Shown: piece by piece, positions 32,034 to 41,112 of the stretch | Position numbering within the stretch: the first letter of the stretch is position 1 | Layout of the letters: each line of letters opens with the position of its first letter | NCBI GenBank assembly: GCA_964532385.1 | Contig: CAZHHW010000007.1 | Location: 1-58,606, forward strand | Length of the DNA stretch: 58,606 nucleotides | Reading direction: 5' to 3' | Source: UBA6921 sp964532385 | GTDB lineage: Bacteria; Pseudomonadota; Gammaproteobacteria; SG8-11 | Made by a program: the position numbers and the translations under genes | The notes under the pieces: model-generated | The model's database searches: none | Told to the model about the DNA's origin: nothing | What the model saw: only the letters and a program-made list of their open reading frames with translations

Positions 32034-34015
32034 GCTTGCGCGGAAAAACTGTAGCCTGTTTTGTAGCGCTGCCGCATCACACCCGTTTTCTGTTGCCGAT
32101 CACCGAAGCGGCCACTAAAGCCGGCGCGAAGGTGGTGTTTTTTTTACCGCTGTCCGATTATCCGTTCGAGCGTGATCTTGAACGGCTGGGTTATCCATAC
32201 CATTTCATGCCGGATTATGTCGACGAAGAATTAAAAAGAAAAATCACCGCATCGTACAACCAATTTGTCGATACCTGGGCCGAGCGTTATGGGCGCTGGG
32301 ATGGCGTACGGCTGTGGCCGCTGTTCGAACAGGAACGTTCGATGACCAGTTGTATCGAGGAGTGCTTTTGCATCGAACGTATTATTGAAAAAGAACAGCC
32401 CGATGTTTTTCTAGCGCTGCACGAACGCAACCGCTGGGGAAAATTAATCGGGCACATGGCCAATAAACACGGCGTGCCGCTGATCACCCTGCAAGAGGGC
32501 GATTATCACGAATCGCGTTTGTCGTTCAGCGCGCACACGGAATTCTCCACCGTGGATTTATTGTGGGGCCAAGCTTGCAAAGACACCTTGGTTAAACATC
32601 ACTGCGCGGCGGAAAAAATCGTGCTGACCGGCAACACTCATCTGGATACGGCACGGCGGATCAATACCATGCCGCACAACGTCGCACGCATTAAAAAAGA
32701 ATTGAAGCTACCCGCGGACAAAAAAATCGTGTTGGTACTCGCGGATCTGGAATGGGGTGCGATCATCGATGAACGCGTGTGGGCGGAATTCATGGGAAAT
32801 TTCCCGGAGGATGCTCATCTCGTATTTAAGTGGCATCCCAACGTCAAACGCAGCACCATGCTTGACATTAAAAAAATAATCGAAGCCATCGCGCCTCGCG
32901 CGACGTTCTTGTACATGCATAATGCCTACGAGCTGCTGGCGGCCGCCGATTATTGCGTGACGCTGGGAAAAACCACGCTGGCATTGGAAGCCGTGGCCTT
33001 TGGCAAACCGTTGTTTGCACTGCCGTCATTTCCGGCCAGACAACAGTATTATGCCGACCTGGGTGTGGCATTACCTATAGATCCCATCGGTAACTGGGAC
33101 AACCTGATCAACGTGATGCGCGATGGTGTGCCACCTCATCTGCAGGAAGCCATTGACCGCTACCTCACTCATTCGTTTTACAAACTGGACGGCAAAGCGG
33201 CGGAGCGGGCGGTGAGTATCGTCGATTTTGTAATCGAACAACGCAATGCGCAAAAAAAATCCAGTGTAGCGAAACCACGATTTGAGCGCGCCGCGGTTGC
33301 GGGGCGCGTCAGTTTCATCGTGCCCAGCGGCCATGACGGCGAGGCGTTTTTAGCCACGGTCACATCGCTGGCGCAAAATGTAAATTACACGGACTGGGAG
33401 CTGGTAGTGGTCATTAACGATGCCGATGCCGAAGCTGTCGTGCAAAGTCTGGGCGGCGATGTCGTGCTGGTAAAAGATTCCAGCGAGATGCTTGGGCAGC
33501 TCTACAATAAGGGGGCGGAGCTTGCCAGTGGCGACACCCTGGTATTTATCAAGCCTGGTACGGTATTTTTGAAAGGTGAGGGCTTGGTGGAGTTGGCCCA
33601 GCGGGGTGTTACGGGTACCGAGATCCGCGATACGCAAATGGCGCCGCTGAATCTGGGCTATCGCTTCGATTTCAACTATGTCCCTCAAGCAATTATCAAA
33701 GAAGGCATGGAGCGTGATGCGGTCGGCGGGGGATTGCTGGCGTTATCGCGCGCGCTGTACGAAAAACTCGGCGGTTTCGATGCGCAGATCGCCGATTGTC
33801 TTATCGAGCCGGATCTGTGTCTGGCCGCGCGTCACGCGCAGGTGCCGATTCTCTATGCAAGCAACAGCCTGGCCGCGCGGTTTAAGGATATTTTTCCGGT
33901 TGCGCACAGCGACGAGCATTGGCAACCGCGCGTGAAATTCTTCGCCAAGTGGGTCGGTGAAATACCGAAGGACGACGATTACGTGAGTTTTGCAAAGGCG
34001 TTGCTACAAGTTTGA
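32030..34015 (+). CDS. two-domain putative glycosyltransferase (GT-B-like plus GT2)
   Basis: A 661-residue fusion. Residues ~1-405 look GT-B/CDP-glycerol-transferase-like: FVALPHHTRFLLPIT, GVPLITLQEGDYHESR, VFKWHPNVKRSTML, and LAAADYCVTLGKTTLALEAVAFGKPL, which resembles the donor-site helix. Residues ~425-655 look like a GT-A family 2 domain: VSFIVPSGHDGEAFLATVTSL, WELVVVINDAD, YNKGAELASGDTLVFI, and GGGLLALSRALYEKLGGFDAQI. No signal or membrane segment is seen, so it acts in the cytoplasm, where flagellin is glycosylated before export. Its place at the end of the sialic-acid-type operon makes it the best candidate flagellin transferase. I know of no characterised member. Confidence 0.65.
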   Translation: MSLRGKTVACFVALPHHTRFLLPITEAATKAGAKVVFFLPLSDYPFERDLERLGYPYHFMPDYVDEELKRKITASYNQFVDTWAERYGRWDGVRLWPLFEQERSMTSCIEECFCIERIIEKEQPDVFLALHERNRWGKLIGHMANKHGVPLITLQEGDYHESRLSFSAHTEFSTVDLLWGQACKDTLVKHHCAAEKIVLTGNTHLDTARRINTMPHNVARIKKELKLPADKKIVLVLADLEWGAIIDERVWAEFMGNFPEDAHLVFKWHPNVKRSTMLDIKKIIEAIAPRATFLYMHNAYELLAAADYCVTLGKTTLALEAVAFGKPLFALPSFPARQQYYADLGVALPIDPIGNWDNLINVMRDGVPPHLQEAIDRYLTHSFYKLDGKAAERAVSIVDFVIEQRNAQKKSSVAKPRFERAAVAGRVSFIVPSGHDGEAFLATVTSLAQNVNYTDWELVVVINDADAEAVVQSLGGDVVLVKDSSEMLGQLYNKGAELASGDTLVFIKPGTVFLKGEGLVELAQRGVTGTEIRDTQMAPLNLGYRFDFNYVPQAIIKEGMERDAVGGGLLALSRALYEKLGGFDAQIADCLIEPDLCLAARHAQVPILYASNSLAARFKDIFPVAHSDEHWQPRVKFFAKWVGEIPKDDDYVSFAKALLQV

Positions 34016-34081
34016 GCATCGCGACCCGTGCCGCAGTACACTACCTGCCTATCGATCGACGCAGGCTCATGAGGTAACCCT

Positions 34082-34639
34082 ATGCTGCAAACCAACATCA
34101 TGCGCGCAATACTCGTTACGCTTTTTATTTTGGGAGGAACTCCGGCCATGGCTGCAAGCGACTGCGCTGAAACGCTGAACTTCGTGAAACGTAATTTGGT
34201 GGGCGATAAGGAAATAAATCTGTGCAAGGAATATCAAGGCAAAGTCGTGCTCATTGTCAACACCGCGAGCAAATGCGGCTTCACGCCGCAATATGAAGGA
34301 CTGGAGGCCCTGTATCGCAAATACAAGGAACGCGGTTTAGTGGTGCTGGGATTTCCATCGAACGATTTCGGTAAACAGGAGCCGGGGACGGCGCAGGAAA
34401 TTCAGGCGTTTTGTAAAAACACATATGGAGTCGAGTTTCCGATGTTTGAAAAAACCACGGTCACCGAACGCAATGCCGAGCCCATTTACCAAACGCTCGG
34501 ACGCTTGTCCGGCGAATTTCCGCAATGGAATTTTCATAAATATCTGATCGGACGGGACGGCAAACTGGTGGCGAGCTATCCAAGCAAGGTGGACCCGCAA
34601 AGCGCCGCAGTGACGCAACAAATCGAAAAATTGTTATAG
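34082..34639 (+). CDS. exported glutathione peroxidase family protein
   Basis: A 185-residue thiol peroxidase. A Sec signal peptide ends near PAMAAS (~25), so the protein is probably periplasmic. The catalytic Cys is C65 in NTASKCGFTPQY, Q99 lies in FPSNDFGKQEPG, and W149-N150 lie in WNFHKY, completing the GPx tetrad. It reduces peroxides, often using thioredoxin-like donors. GAGGTAA precedes the ATG. It is followed by the Kef antiporter with an 18-base gap. Confidence 0.9.
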   Translation: MLQTNIMRAILVTLFILGGTPAMAASDCAETLNFVKRNLVGDKEINLCKEYQGKVVLIVNTASKCGFTPQYEGLEALYRKYKERGLVVLGFPSNDFGKQEPGTAQEIQAFCKNTYGVEFPMFEKTTVTERNAEPIYQTLGRLSGEFPQWNFHKYLIGRDGKLVASYPSKVDPQSAAVTQQIEKLL

Positions 34640-34657
34640 TTTCGCCGTTACGCGTGC

Positions 34658-36400
34658 ATGGATGACACCACCGGCCAAGTTCCTTTTCTTCGTGAAATCA
34701 TCCTGTTTCTCGCCCTGACCGGAATTCTCATTCCGCTGTTGCAACGTTTTCATATCAGCCAGGTGCTGGGCTTTCTGGTCACAGGAGCCGTGTTTGGACC
34801 CTTTGGTCTGGGTTTGTTCGTCGATACCTTCCCGTGGTTGATGCACATCAGTTTTCCGCGTCTGGAAGGCGCGCGCATTCTCGCGGATTTCGGCGTGGTG
34901 TTCCTGCTGTTCCTGGTCGGACTGGAATTGCCGGCCGAGCGGCTGTGGGCGATGCGCCGGTGGGTGTTCGGCGCAGGTTCCGCACAGATATTAGTCAGCG
35001 CCTTGTTGATCGGCACACTTGCATTTGTGTTTGGTAACTCCTGGCAAGCGGCGGTCATTCTGGGCCTGGTATTGTCATTATCGTCGACCGCCATCGTGGT
35101 GCAATTACTCACGGAGCGTCATGCGCTCGCATCGGCTGTCGGCCGCTCCAGCTTCGCGGTATTGCTGCTGCAGGATCTCGCCGTGGTGCCTTTGCTGGTT
35201 CTGATCGATATCCTCGGTCAGCCGGGCAGTGGGAATTTTTTGTGGCTGGTGGCCGTGGCGTTGGCGAAAGCCGTGACGGTCATCGGCGTTATCGTGTTGT
35301 TGGGCCGCGGGGTGCTGCGACCGTTATTTCATCGTGTTTCAGTGACGCGCCAGCCCGAGACATTTATGGCCATGACGTTGCTCAGCGTCTTGGGCATCGC
35401 TGCGTTAACTTGGCTGGCCGGGCTGTCGATGGCGCTGGGTGCCTTTCTGGCCGGCCTGCTGTTGTCCGAAACCGAATACCGTCATGAAATCCAGGCGACC
35501 ATTGAACCATTCAAGGGGTTGCTGATGGGCATGTTTTTTATGACAGTGGGCATGAGTGTCGATGACCGCACGCTGCTGCAGGATCCGCTCTGGATTCCGC
35601 TTTCAGTGGTGGGGCTGTTTGCGGTGAAGGGTCTGGTCGTGATACCGATCTTCAGAGGCTGCGGACTGTCCTGGGGGCAAGCTGCCGAATCAGGCGCATT
35701 GCTTGGACAAGGCGGTGAATTCGCCTTCATCGTCCTGGGCATCGCCATTGCGCAACACATGTTGCCGAATGAGACCGGACAGTTTGTGATGCTGGTGGTT
35801 GGCTTCAGTATGTTAGCTTCACCCATCGCAGCGCGTGCGGGACGAGACATTGGACAATGGCTCGACACTCATTGGAAGCAGGGCATCTCGGTTGCGCCCA
35901 ATGAAGTGCCTGAACTTGACGGACATATTGTCATTGCCGGTTTTGGCCGGGTCGGGCAATTGCTTGGGCAATTATTCGACAGCCAGAAGATTACCTACCT
36001 TGCGCTCGAACATAATGTGAATACTGCGAATGAATTGCATCTTCTGGGATTTCCAGTGTTTTCAGGCGATGCCAGCCGTCCGGATTTATTACGCCAAGTG
36101 CGCGTTGACCGCGCGCGCGCCGTGGTCATCACCATGGATCATTACAGTGCCGCGCTCAATGCTGTGGCCTCGATCCGCCACAACTATCCCACGGTGCGTA
36201 TTTTTGCGCGTGCGCGCGACGAAAAACATGCGCAGTTGTTATTACGGGCGGGAGCCAACGAAGTGATTCCCGAGACGCTTGAATCCAGTTTGCAATTGGC
36301 CGCGTTTGTACTTGAGGAGATCGGCATGCCGGAAGAAACCAGCGCCGGATTAATTCAGCGCGAGCGCGAAAAACACATTCTGACCTTCCGGGAAGATTAG
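34658..36400 (+). CDS. Kef-type K+/H+ antiporter (CPA2) with TrkA-N domain
   Basis: A 580-residue CPA2 family protein. The ~390-residue N-terminal membrane domain has LGFLVTGAVFGPFG, FGVVFLLFLVGLEL and SLSSTAIVVQLL, all family signatures. The cytoplasmic part is an RCK/TrkA-N domain starting IVIAGFGRVGQ near 425, ending in the typical QREREKHILTFRED tail. KefB/KefC expel potassium when bound by glutathione adducts. Pairing with a glutathione peroxidase gene fits a thiol or electrophile stress unit, though no KefF/KefG ancillary gene is present. Confidence 0.88.
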   Translation: MDDTTGQVPFLREIILFLALTGILIPLLQRFHISQVLGFLVTGAVFGPFGLGLFVDTFPWLMHISFPRLEGARILADFGVVFLLFLVGLELPAERLWAMRRWVFGAGSAQILVSALLIGTLAFVFGNSWQAAVILGLVLSLSSTAIVVQLLTERHALASAVGRSSFAVLLLQDLAVVPLLVLIDILGQPGSGNFLWLVAVALAKAVTVIGVIVLLGRGVLRPLFHRVSVTRQPETFMAMTLLSVLGIAALTWLAGLSMALGAFLAGLLLSETEYRHEIQATIEPFKGLLMGMFFMTVGMSVDDRTLLQDPLWIPLSVVGLFAVKGLVVIPIFRGCGLSWGQAAESGALLGQGGEFAFIVLGIAIAQHMLPNETGQFVMLVVGFSMLASPIAARAGRDIGQWLDTHWKQGISVAPNEVPELDGHIVIAGFGRVGQLLGQLFDSQKITYLALEHNVNTANELHLLGFPVFSGDASRPDLLRQVRVDRARAVVITMDHYSAALNAVASIRHNYPTVRIFARARDEKHAQLLLRAGANEVIPETLESSLQLAAFVLEEIGMPEETSAGLIQREREKHILTFRED

Positions 36401-36431
36401 AGGCATCGCGTTACCAACACTTGCCGTGAAG

Positions 36432-36812
36432 TTATTTCTGCGACAATTTATGATAAATGTCGAGGTAGCGATCAGGCTCGTTGATATTGCCCAGGTCCGC
36501 CATACCTTCGGGAAGCAACGCTTGCACTTGTAGTTGCGGCGCCCGATCCGTCTCCCGAATAATCTCGATTTCCAGGGTGACTCCCGAGGGTGTGAATCCT
36601 GAAATGGTGCCGCGCTCCCGATCTGAAAATTGCACGTTACCCATTTTTTTCATTGCTTTTACAGCGGTATCAAACACCAGATCATAACTTTGCTGGTCTG
36701 CCGCTGGAGTGGCAACGGGGGGCTGCGTTGCGCAGCCTGCAACGGCTACAAAAATAGCGAGTATCCACCACCCGCGCTTCCAGTTTTGTAATAAGAATTC
36801 AATTTTTATCAT
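36432..36812 (-). CDS. small lipoprotein of unknown function
   Basis: A 126-residue predicted lipoprotein. The signal WILAIFVAVAGC carries a lipobox with the lipidated Cys at 27. The mature part is a compact alpha-beta domain (SYDLVFDTAVKAMKKMG, RGTISGFTPSGVTLEIEI) resembling small periplasmic beta domains of unknown role. It is convergent with the Kef antiporter. No function assigned. Confidence 0.7.
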   Translation of the reverse strand: MIKIEFLLQNWKRGWWILAIFVAVAGCATQPPVATPAADQQSYDLVFDTAVKAMKKMGNVQFSDRERGTISGFTPSGVTLEIEIIRETDRAPQLQVQALLPEGMADLGNINEPDRYLDIYHKLSQK

Positions 36813-37027
36813 TGCGGTCCCTGGCGCACGATGAATATTTACCGGCTCAGTATATCTAAATAGGGCGTGATCGAACCTCTATAATTCGTGATCCGTTGAG
36901 CTTTCCGGCAATAAATGAAGGGTATGTGATGCATGGTTATGCAGTTTTAGGCTGCAATAAAACAGTCATATAAAACGGATATTGTGTAAGCACTTCCAAT
37001 ACAAATTCATATTGCCGAGGTAATCAT

Positions 37028-37144
37028 ATGTACTTGGTAAACACATTAGTCCGCGCATTGCGTTCCGCGATTTACCCTACGCTGTTCTGGGTAGCGTTAA
37101 TCTTATTTGCCTACTTCGCTACCGTACAAACCTCCCTGGGTTAG
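37028..37144 (+). CDS. 38-residue single-span membrane microprotein
   Basis: A short open frame beginning MYLVNTLVRALRS and continuing with a hydrophobic segment (YPTLFWVALILFAYFATV), ending in TSLG. It has a strong ribosome site: GAGGTAA 5 bases before the ATG. The positively charged N-terminal part followed by one membrane span predicts an inner-membrane microprotein. It stands alone in an otherwise gene-free stretch, with no homolog that I recognise. Confidence 0.5.
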   Translation: MYLVNTLVRALRSAIYPTLFWVALILFAYFATVQTSLG

Positions 37145-37313
37145 CGAAACATTTTGATCTGTGGAATGATCATGCCACGTAGTTCATTTGCTGCGGCTTC
37201 ACTATTTCTATATTAATTAATGGAGCCAGAGCATAACTTTTTCATGGCGCGTCACATCGCTTTCATTGGCCTACACACAATCCATAAGCGGGTGGGTTGC
37301 GAAACCCAGTTGT

Positions 37314-37337
37314 CATGACGCAAAACATGACGCAAAC
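37314..37337. repeat. tandem 12-base repeat
   Basis: CATGACGCAAAA (37314-37325) is followed directly by CATGACGCAAAC (37326-37337), 11 of 12 identical. Confidence 0.7.
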
Positions 37338-37353
37338 CGGAATATCTATTATT

Positions 37354-37385
37354 TAACATAATATACATTATGCGAAGTTATGTTA
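37354..37385. repeat. nested inverted repeat
   Basis: TAACATAA (37354-37361) and TTATGTTA (37378-37385) are perfect complements, and CATAAT/ATTATG inside them form a second palindrome. AT-rich; about 80 bases past the SulP stop. Confidence 0.6.
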
Positions 37386-37465
37386 GTTTTAAATCAAACT
37401 CATTCACCACAATTACGGCTCACATCCTTTCGTGTTCTGGTACGTCGCGTTTGTTGGAATTTACT

Positions 37466-39067
37466 TCATGAGCGAAGCCGCCGTCGATCATGACTCGGCG
37501 AGCTCAACTTGCAGTAGGTCGCCTTTTGCGGATTGATGCTGGTGATGTCGGGATTCAGTTCGAGTAATTTCTTGACCTTCTGTTCCATATTTTCGCTATA
37601 GAGCAAGGTCGCGCTGACGCCTTTGTTTGCATGCTTCGTGATCCAGTCAAAGTTCAGTATCTCTTCGATGTGCAAATCGGTGCTGCGAAAATCAAGCACA
37701 ACTTCCTTGATCGCAGGATTGAACTCCTGCACGAACTTGCGTTCGATTCGATTGAAAGCATGGGAAAGCAACGTGCCTTCGACTTTAAGAATCAACTTGG
37801 TCCCATGCTCCACGCGCGCATCGATATGAACGCGTGACAGCCGGACAATATTGATGATGAACGTCGCCAGCACGGAGACGGTCACGGCGGTATAGATGTC
37901 CACCACAACGACGAGAAACGTGGTTGTGAAAAAGATCAGCGCGACTTTCTTGTTGCTAAAGAGGTAGCGTTTGATCTTTTCGCCATTGATCATAGTCAGG
38001 CCGCTCAAGAACAAGACGCCACCGAGAATGGCGAGTGGGATGTACGCCAAACAGAAATCGAGCGCGACGACCAGCACGACGGTAAATGCCGCCGAGTACA
38101 GCAGCGAGCGTGGACCGGAATTTAATTCTTTCTTGGAAACACTCTTATTGATTGAATTCGCGGAGGGCGCGCCATGCAGAAACGCCAACACGATGTTTTG
38201 CACTGCCTGCGAAAAAATATCCCGCAGCGGATTGAATACTTCGTGATCGCTGCGGATCGCCTTGGCGACGGTAATCGCCTGCAACGTGCCGATGATTGCG
38301 ATGACGAACGCCGGGGTGATCAGGTTTGCGATGACCGGAAAACTGACTTGGCGCAGATCCGGTAAGCTGGTCTCCAGACCCAACTTGATCCATCCCACCC
38401 GCTCGATCTGAAACGAATTAAAGCGTTCCAGCACGATCAAGGTAATGAATCCAGCCAGCAATGAAATGACAACACTGTAACGTTTGTACTTTGTTTTGCG
38501 CGTGATCAGGCCCGTAATAATCGTGACCGCGCCCAAGAGCACGGCGTAGTAGCTGCCCTCGCCTTGCAGCGTGCTGATGATCAGACTGATGACGTCAAAG
38601 GTGAGCCACTGCTCGTTCGACATCTGGGGAAGACCAAGCACCATGTACAAAGTCGAGAGCACAAACAGAATACCGATTCCCAACACCAGCCCTTCGATAA
38701 TGTCGTTGTTCAAGTAATCGGTGACATGGTATTTCGCGAACACCAAACAAAACACCAGCTGCCAAACCCCCACCATGAGCGCCAAGGTGGCGACGTAGCC
38801 GACGTAGAGATCGCCCATCTGCGGTGCGAACGGTGTAATCGCAACCGCAATCAAAATTGACGTCGCTGAATTTGGACCGCCCACTGCATATTTCGAGGCA
38901 TTCAGGAAATAGCCAACAATCGCGCACACGATGCTGGAGATGATCATCATGACCGGCGGCACACCGGCGAGAAATGCAAAGCCGATGCTCATGGGCAGAT
39001 TGATCAGCGCCATCACGAAGCCAGGGAAAATATTCGTGGAGGCTTCAGCTCGTATCAAGGTTCTCAC
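37466..39067 (-). CDS. SulP family anion transporter with STAS domain
   Basis: A 533-residue SulP/SLC26 transporter. The membrane part has FPGFVMALINLPMSIGFAFLAG, GGPNSATSILIAVAITPFA, LVLGIGILFV and the HGAPSANSINKSVSKKELNSG region typical of the family. A C-terminal STAS domain follows (~410-520). SulP proteins move sulfate, bicarbonate or dicarboxylates. I start it at a GTG at 39067, which overlaps the cytochrome stop as GTGA and has AGGGGG 5-6 bases upstream; a longer frame would add 11 residues inside the cytochrome gene. The overlap implies a joint job with the cytochrome, so a sulfur oxyanion is a reasonable substrate. Confidence 0.85.
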   Translation of the reverse strand: MRTLIRAEASTNIFPGFVMALINLPMSIGFAFLAGVPPVMMIISSIVCAIVGYFLNASKYAVGGPNSATSILIAVAITPFAPQMGDLYVGYVATLALMVGVWQLVFCLVFAKYHVTDYLNNDIIEGLVLGIGILFVLSTLYMVLGLPQMSNEQWLTFDVISLIISTLQGEGSYYAVLLGAVTIITGLITRKTKYKRYSVVISLLAGFITLIVLERFNSFQIERVGWIKLGLETSLPDLRQVSFPVIANLITPAFVIAIIGTLQAITVAKAIRSDHEVFNPLRDIFSQAVQNIVLAFLHGAPSANSINKSVSKKELNSGPRSLLYSAAFTVVLVVALDFCLAYIPLAILGGVLFLSGLTMINGEKIKRYLFSNKKVALIFFTTTFLVVVVDIYTAVTVSVLATFIINIVRLSRVHIDARVEHGTKLILKVEGTLLSHAFNRIERKFVQEFNPAIKEVVLDFRSTDLHIEEILNFDWITKHANKGVSATLLYSENMEQKVKKLLELNPDITSINPQKATYCKLSSPSHDRRRLRS

Positions 39068-40461
39068 GTGCTGCCCCCTGTTTTCTCCGCAAACCACCAT
39101 TGCATGGTGCGATTAATCACGTAGTTGTAGAACACGCTGAGGTTATTGGTTTCCGGCGACGAGGGTCGCGTTTGCGCGCGTATGAACTCCGCGATATCGA
39201 CGGCTTCCTGCGCTGTCGTCAACGGATGTTCGTGACTCGCGCCGGGCGGCATGTTGTTTTGCACGAAGGATGCGAAGCGCTCGGGATACGACATCGTCGC
39301 AGTGCGCACAAATGCTTCGCTGCCATTAATCGGCGGCGGATGCATCGATGGATCATGATCGTACTTATCGGTCCCGTAACCGGCTGGACCATGACATTGC
39401 TGACACTTATCGACGTACGCTTTCTGCCCGGCCATATTGCTGGCGTGTTGCACTGCGGTGCCGCGGATATTTTGGATGCCGCGACTCTCGCGCATGGTTC
39501 CAATGGGAAGCCGATTTTTTTCGCCCACCCAAGCGATGTAAAGACCGATGAGTTTGTAATACTCGGAATTGGCGCCATACAGAACTTCGTTGATGGAATG
39601 CGCGTAGCAACGGGCAATGCGCATGCGGTTGGTGTAAACCATGTTCTGCGATGAATACACCATTGGATAATTCACCGCAGCGTCGGCCATATGCGCCGCA
39701 TATTCCGTGGTGCCACCCTTCAGATGACACGACGAACAGTTCATGCGGGTGTCCCAAAAATACGTGTACCCCGACGGTCGGTGTCGGGTGGTTTGGGTGA
39801 AGATGTTGCAACCCTGAACGATATAGGGTGCGATGTCGCCTTTCGGAATCCCGTACTCGGCAAACACCTCGCGGCAGGTGGGCGAAGTTTCTAAGGCTTC
39901 CAACTGCGCTTCTGAAAGCGGGCTGCCGTCGTCGGGCTCGACATCAAAAACGAGCCCCTTTTGGCGCGCCTTCTCAAACGCGTACACCATGATTTCGGTG
40001 ATGCGCACATCGTTATAAAACGGTTTCGTGCCGCCGTAACGTTTAACGAATTCGTATTGCAGCGCTTTTTCAAAATCGATGATGCGGCCGGTTTCTTTAT
40101 CTAACCTGGGATACTTGACCCACAGCTCACCCAGCGATGGCGCGATGGCATTGGGACCTTCGGCATGGCAGTCTATGCAATTTTTGACTGAGGCATTGGT
40201 CGCGGCAAAATTGTTAGATTTTGTGAACTGAACGAGATTGTCGTTCGATGAATGGTGGACATGCACAGCCCCATTCCAAAGCATTTCTTCAAAATGCCCC
40301 GCCCGCTCCATGGGGCCTACGTCTACTTTGCATGCTGCGCAGGTCTCACTCACGCCGGGGTGGTAATCCACCCCGTTGAAGTAAAACAGAGCAGACAACA
40401 GCGCTGCCATAACGGCAACGCTGAAAAGATCTTTTTTGCTTAATTTAAAAGCCAAGCTCAT
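39064..40461 (-). CDS. TsdA/SoxA-like multihaem c-type cytochrome
   Basis: A 465-residue periplasmic cytochrome with an N-terminal membrane anchor (~10-30). Three CxxCH haem motifs are seen: C95-C98-H99, C242-C245-H246 and C353-C356-H357. A possible fourth site is C41-A-A-C44-K45, a CxxCK form. Residues ~235-430 resemble the thiosulfate dehydrogenase TsdA and SoxA: C285 in RIARCYAHSIN is placed like the Cys that ligates the active haem, and M404 in NNMPPG is a likely axial Met. The N-terminal haem domain (~40-130) is extra. Likely role: oxidation of thiosulfate or another sulfur compound. GAGG precedes the start. Confidence 0.75.
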   Translation of the reverse strand: MSLAFKLSKKDLFSVAVMAALLSALFYFNGVDYHPGVSETCAACKVDVGPMERAGHFEEMLWNGAVHVHHSSNDNLVQFTKSNNFAATNASVKNCIDCHAEGPNAIAPSLGELWVKYPRLDKETGRIIDFEKALQYEFVKRYGGTKPFYNDVRITEIMVYAFEKARQKGLVFDVEPDDGSPLSEAQLEALETSPTCREVFAEYGIPKGDIAPYIVQGCNIFTQTTRHRPSGYTYFWDTRMNCSSCHLKGGTTEYAAHMADAAVNYPMVYSSQNMVYTNRMRIARCYAHSINEVLYGANSEYYKLIGLYIAWVGEKNRLPIGTMRESRGIQNIRGTAVQHASNMAGQKAYVDKCQQCHGPAGYGTDKYDHDPSMHPPPINGSEAFVRTATMSYPERFASFVQNNMPPGASHEHPLTTAQEAVDIAEFIRAQTRPSSPETNNLSVFYNYVINRTMQWWFAEKTGGST

Positions 40462-41112
40462 ACGTACCCTCTAACGACATTTTGGGGGTATAGCGGACGC
40501 TCGAACTGATTCTGGAATGGAACTTCAGGAATGGAACGGACCCAGACGTGAAATTACCGAGAAGTACTTACATGCGTAACGTCCATTTAGGCGCTTGAAA
40601 TGTAGAACTAGCTCTCTACCAATAATCAAGTTAACGAAGACCCTAAAACACCACACGTTATACGATTAATTGTGGCTTACTTGTGAATGCCAGGAAAACC
40701 ACATTCGTTGAATTATATATTGGGCATTCAAGTGATCAAAATAGCCGACGGACTTTAACAAATAATAGTCGATAGTCGCCCCTTCATGCTCCATCAGACG
40801 TCGCGAACAGTTTGGTTTCAAACGGTAGGTCGTCACCTGCGTCACGGGTTTCTCGAATGTTGTCATGCCTTGACACGTCAATACTATGCCGATCGAGCGC
40901 ATTGCTGGTTGCGCAGCGCTAAGTTTCCGCCGTTGACAACACAATGCTCTGCGTTACAGCAGACATGACTTTATTTGCCATTATTCTCGCCAGTTCAGCG
41001 TTGTTATCCGCGTAATAAATCCTTCATCGTTTTGTCATCACCGCGACATTGCGGGTTGCCATTCTGCATAGCGTTCCAGAATCAACCCCACCCTATTTTT
41101 TAGGAGAGTCGC
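40462..41112. other. 650-base divergent intergenic region
   Basis: Separates the cytochrome (minus) and the PhoX-type gene (plus). A 92-codon open frame on the minus strand (40666-40944) has no ribosome site or recognisable motif. The right end holds the Pho box. The rest shows no RNA gene or repeat that I can support. Confidence 0.5.
41021..41049 (+). promoter_or_regulatory. Pho box with three half-sites (PhoB operator)
   Basis: CCTTCAT-CGTT-TTGTCAT-CACC-GCGACAT: three 7-mers at exact 11-base period with 4-base spacers. They match CTGTCAT at 5, 6 and 4 of 7 positions. It lies 64 bases before the PhoX-type ATG. Confidence 0.65.

Larger units (their letters stand above)
37145..37465. other. 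AT-rich intergenic region, no gene seen
   Basis: About 320 bases between the microprotein and the end of the SulP gene. It holds a tandem 12-base repeat and a nested palindrome (listed separately) and no supported coding frame. Composition is AT-richer than the flanks. Confidence 0.6.

Noticed and set aside
40666..40944. 92-codon minus-strand frame in the cytochrome-PhoX gap
   Set aside because: No ribosome site, no hydrophobic or domain pattern, and unusual composition.
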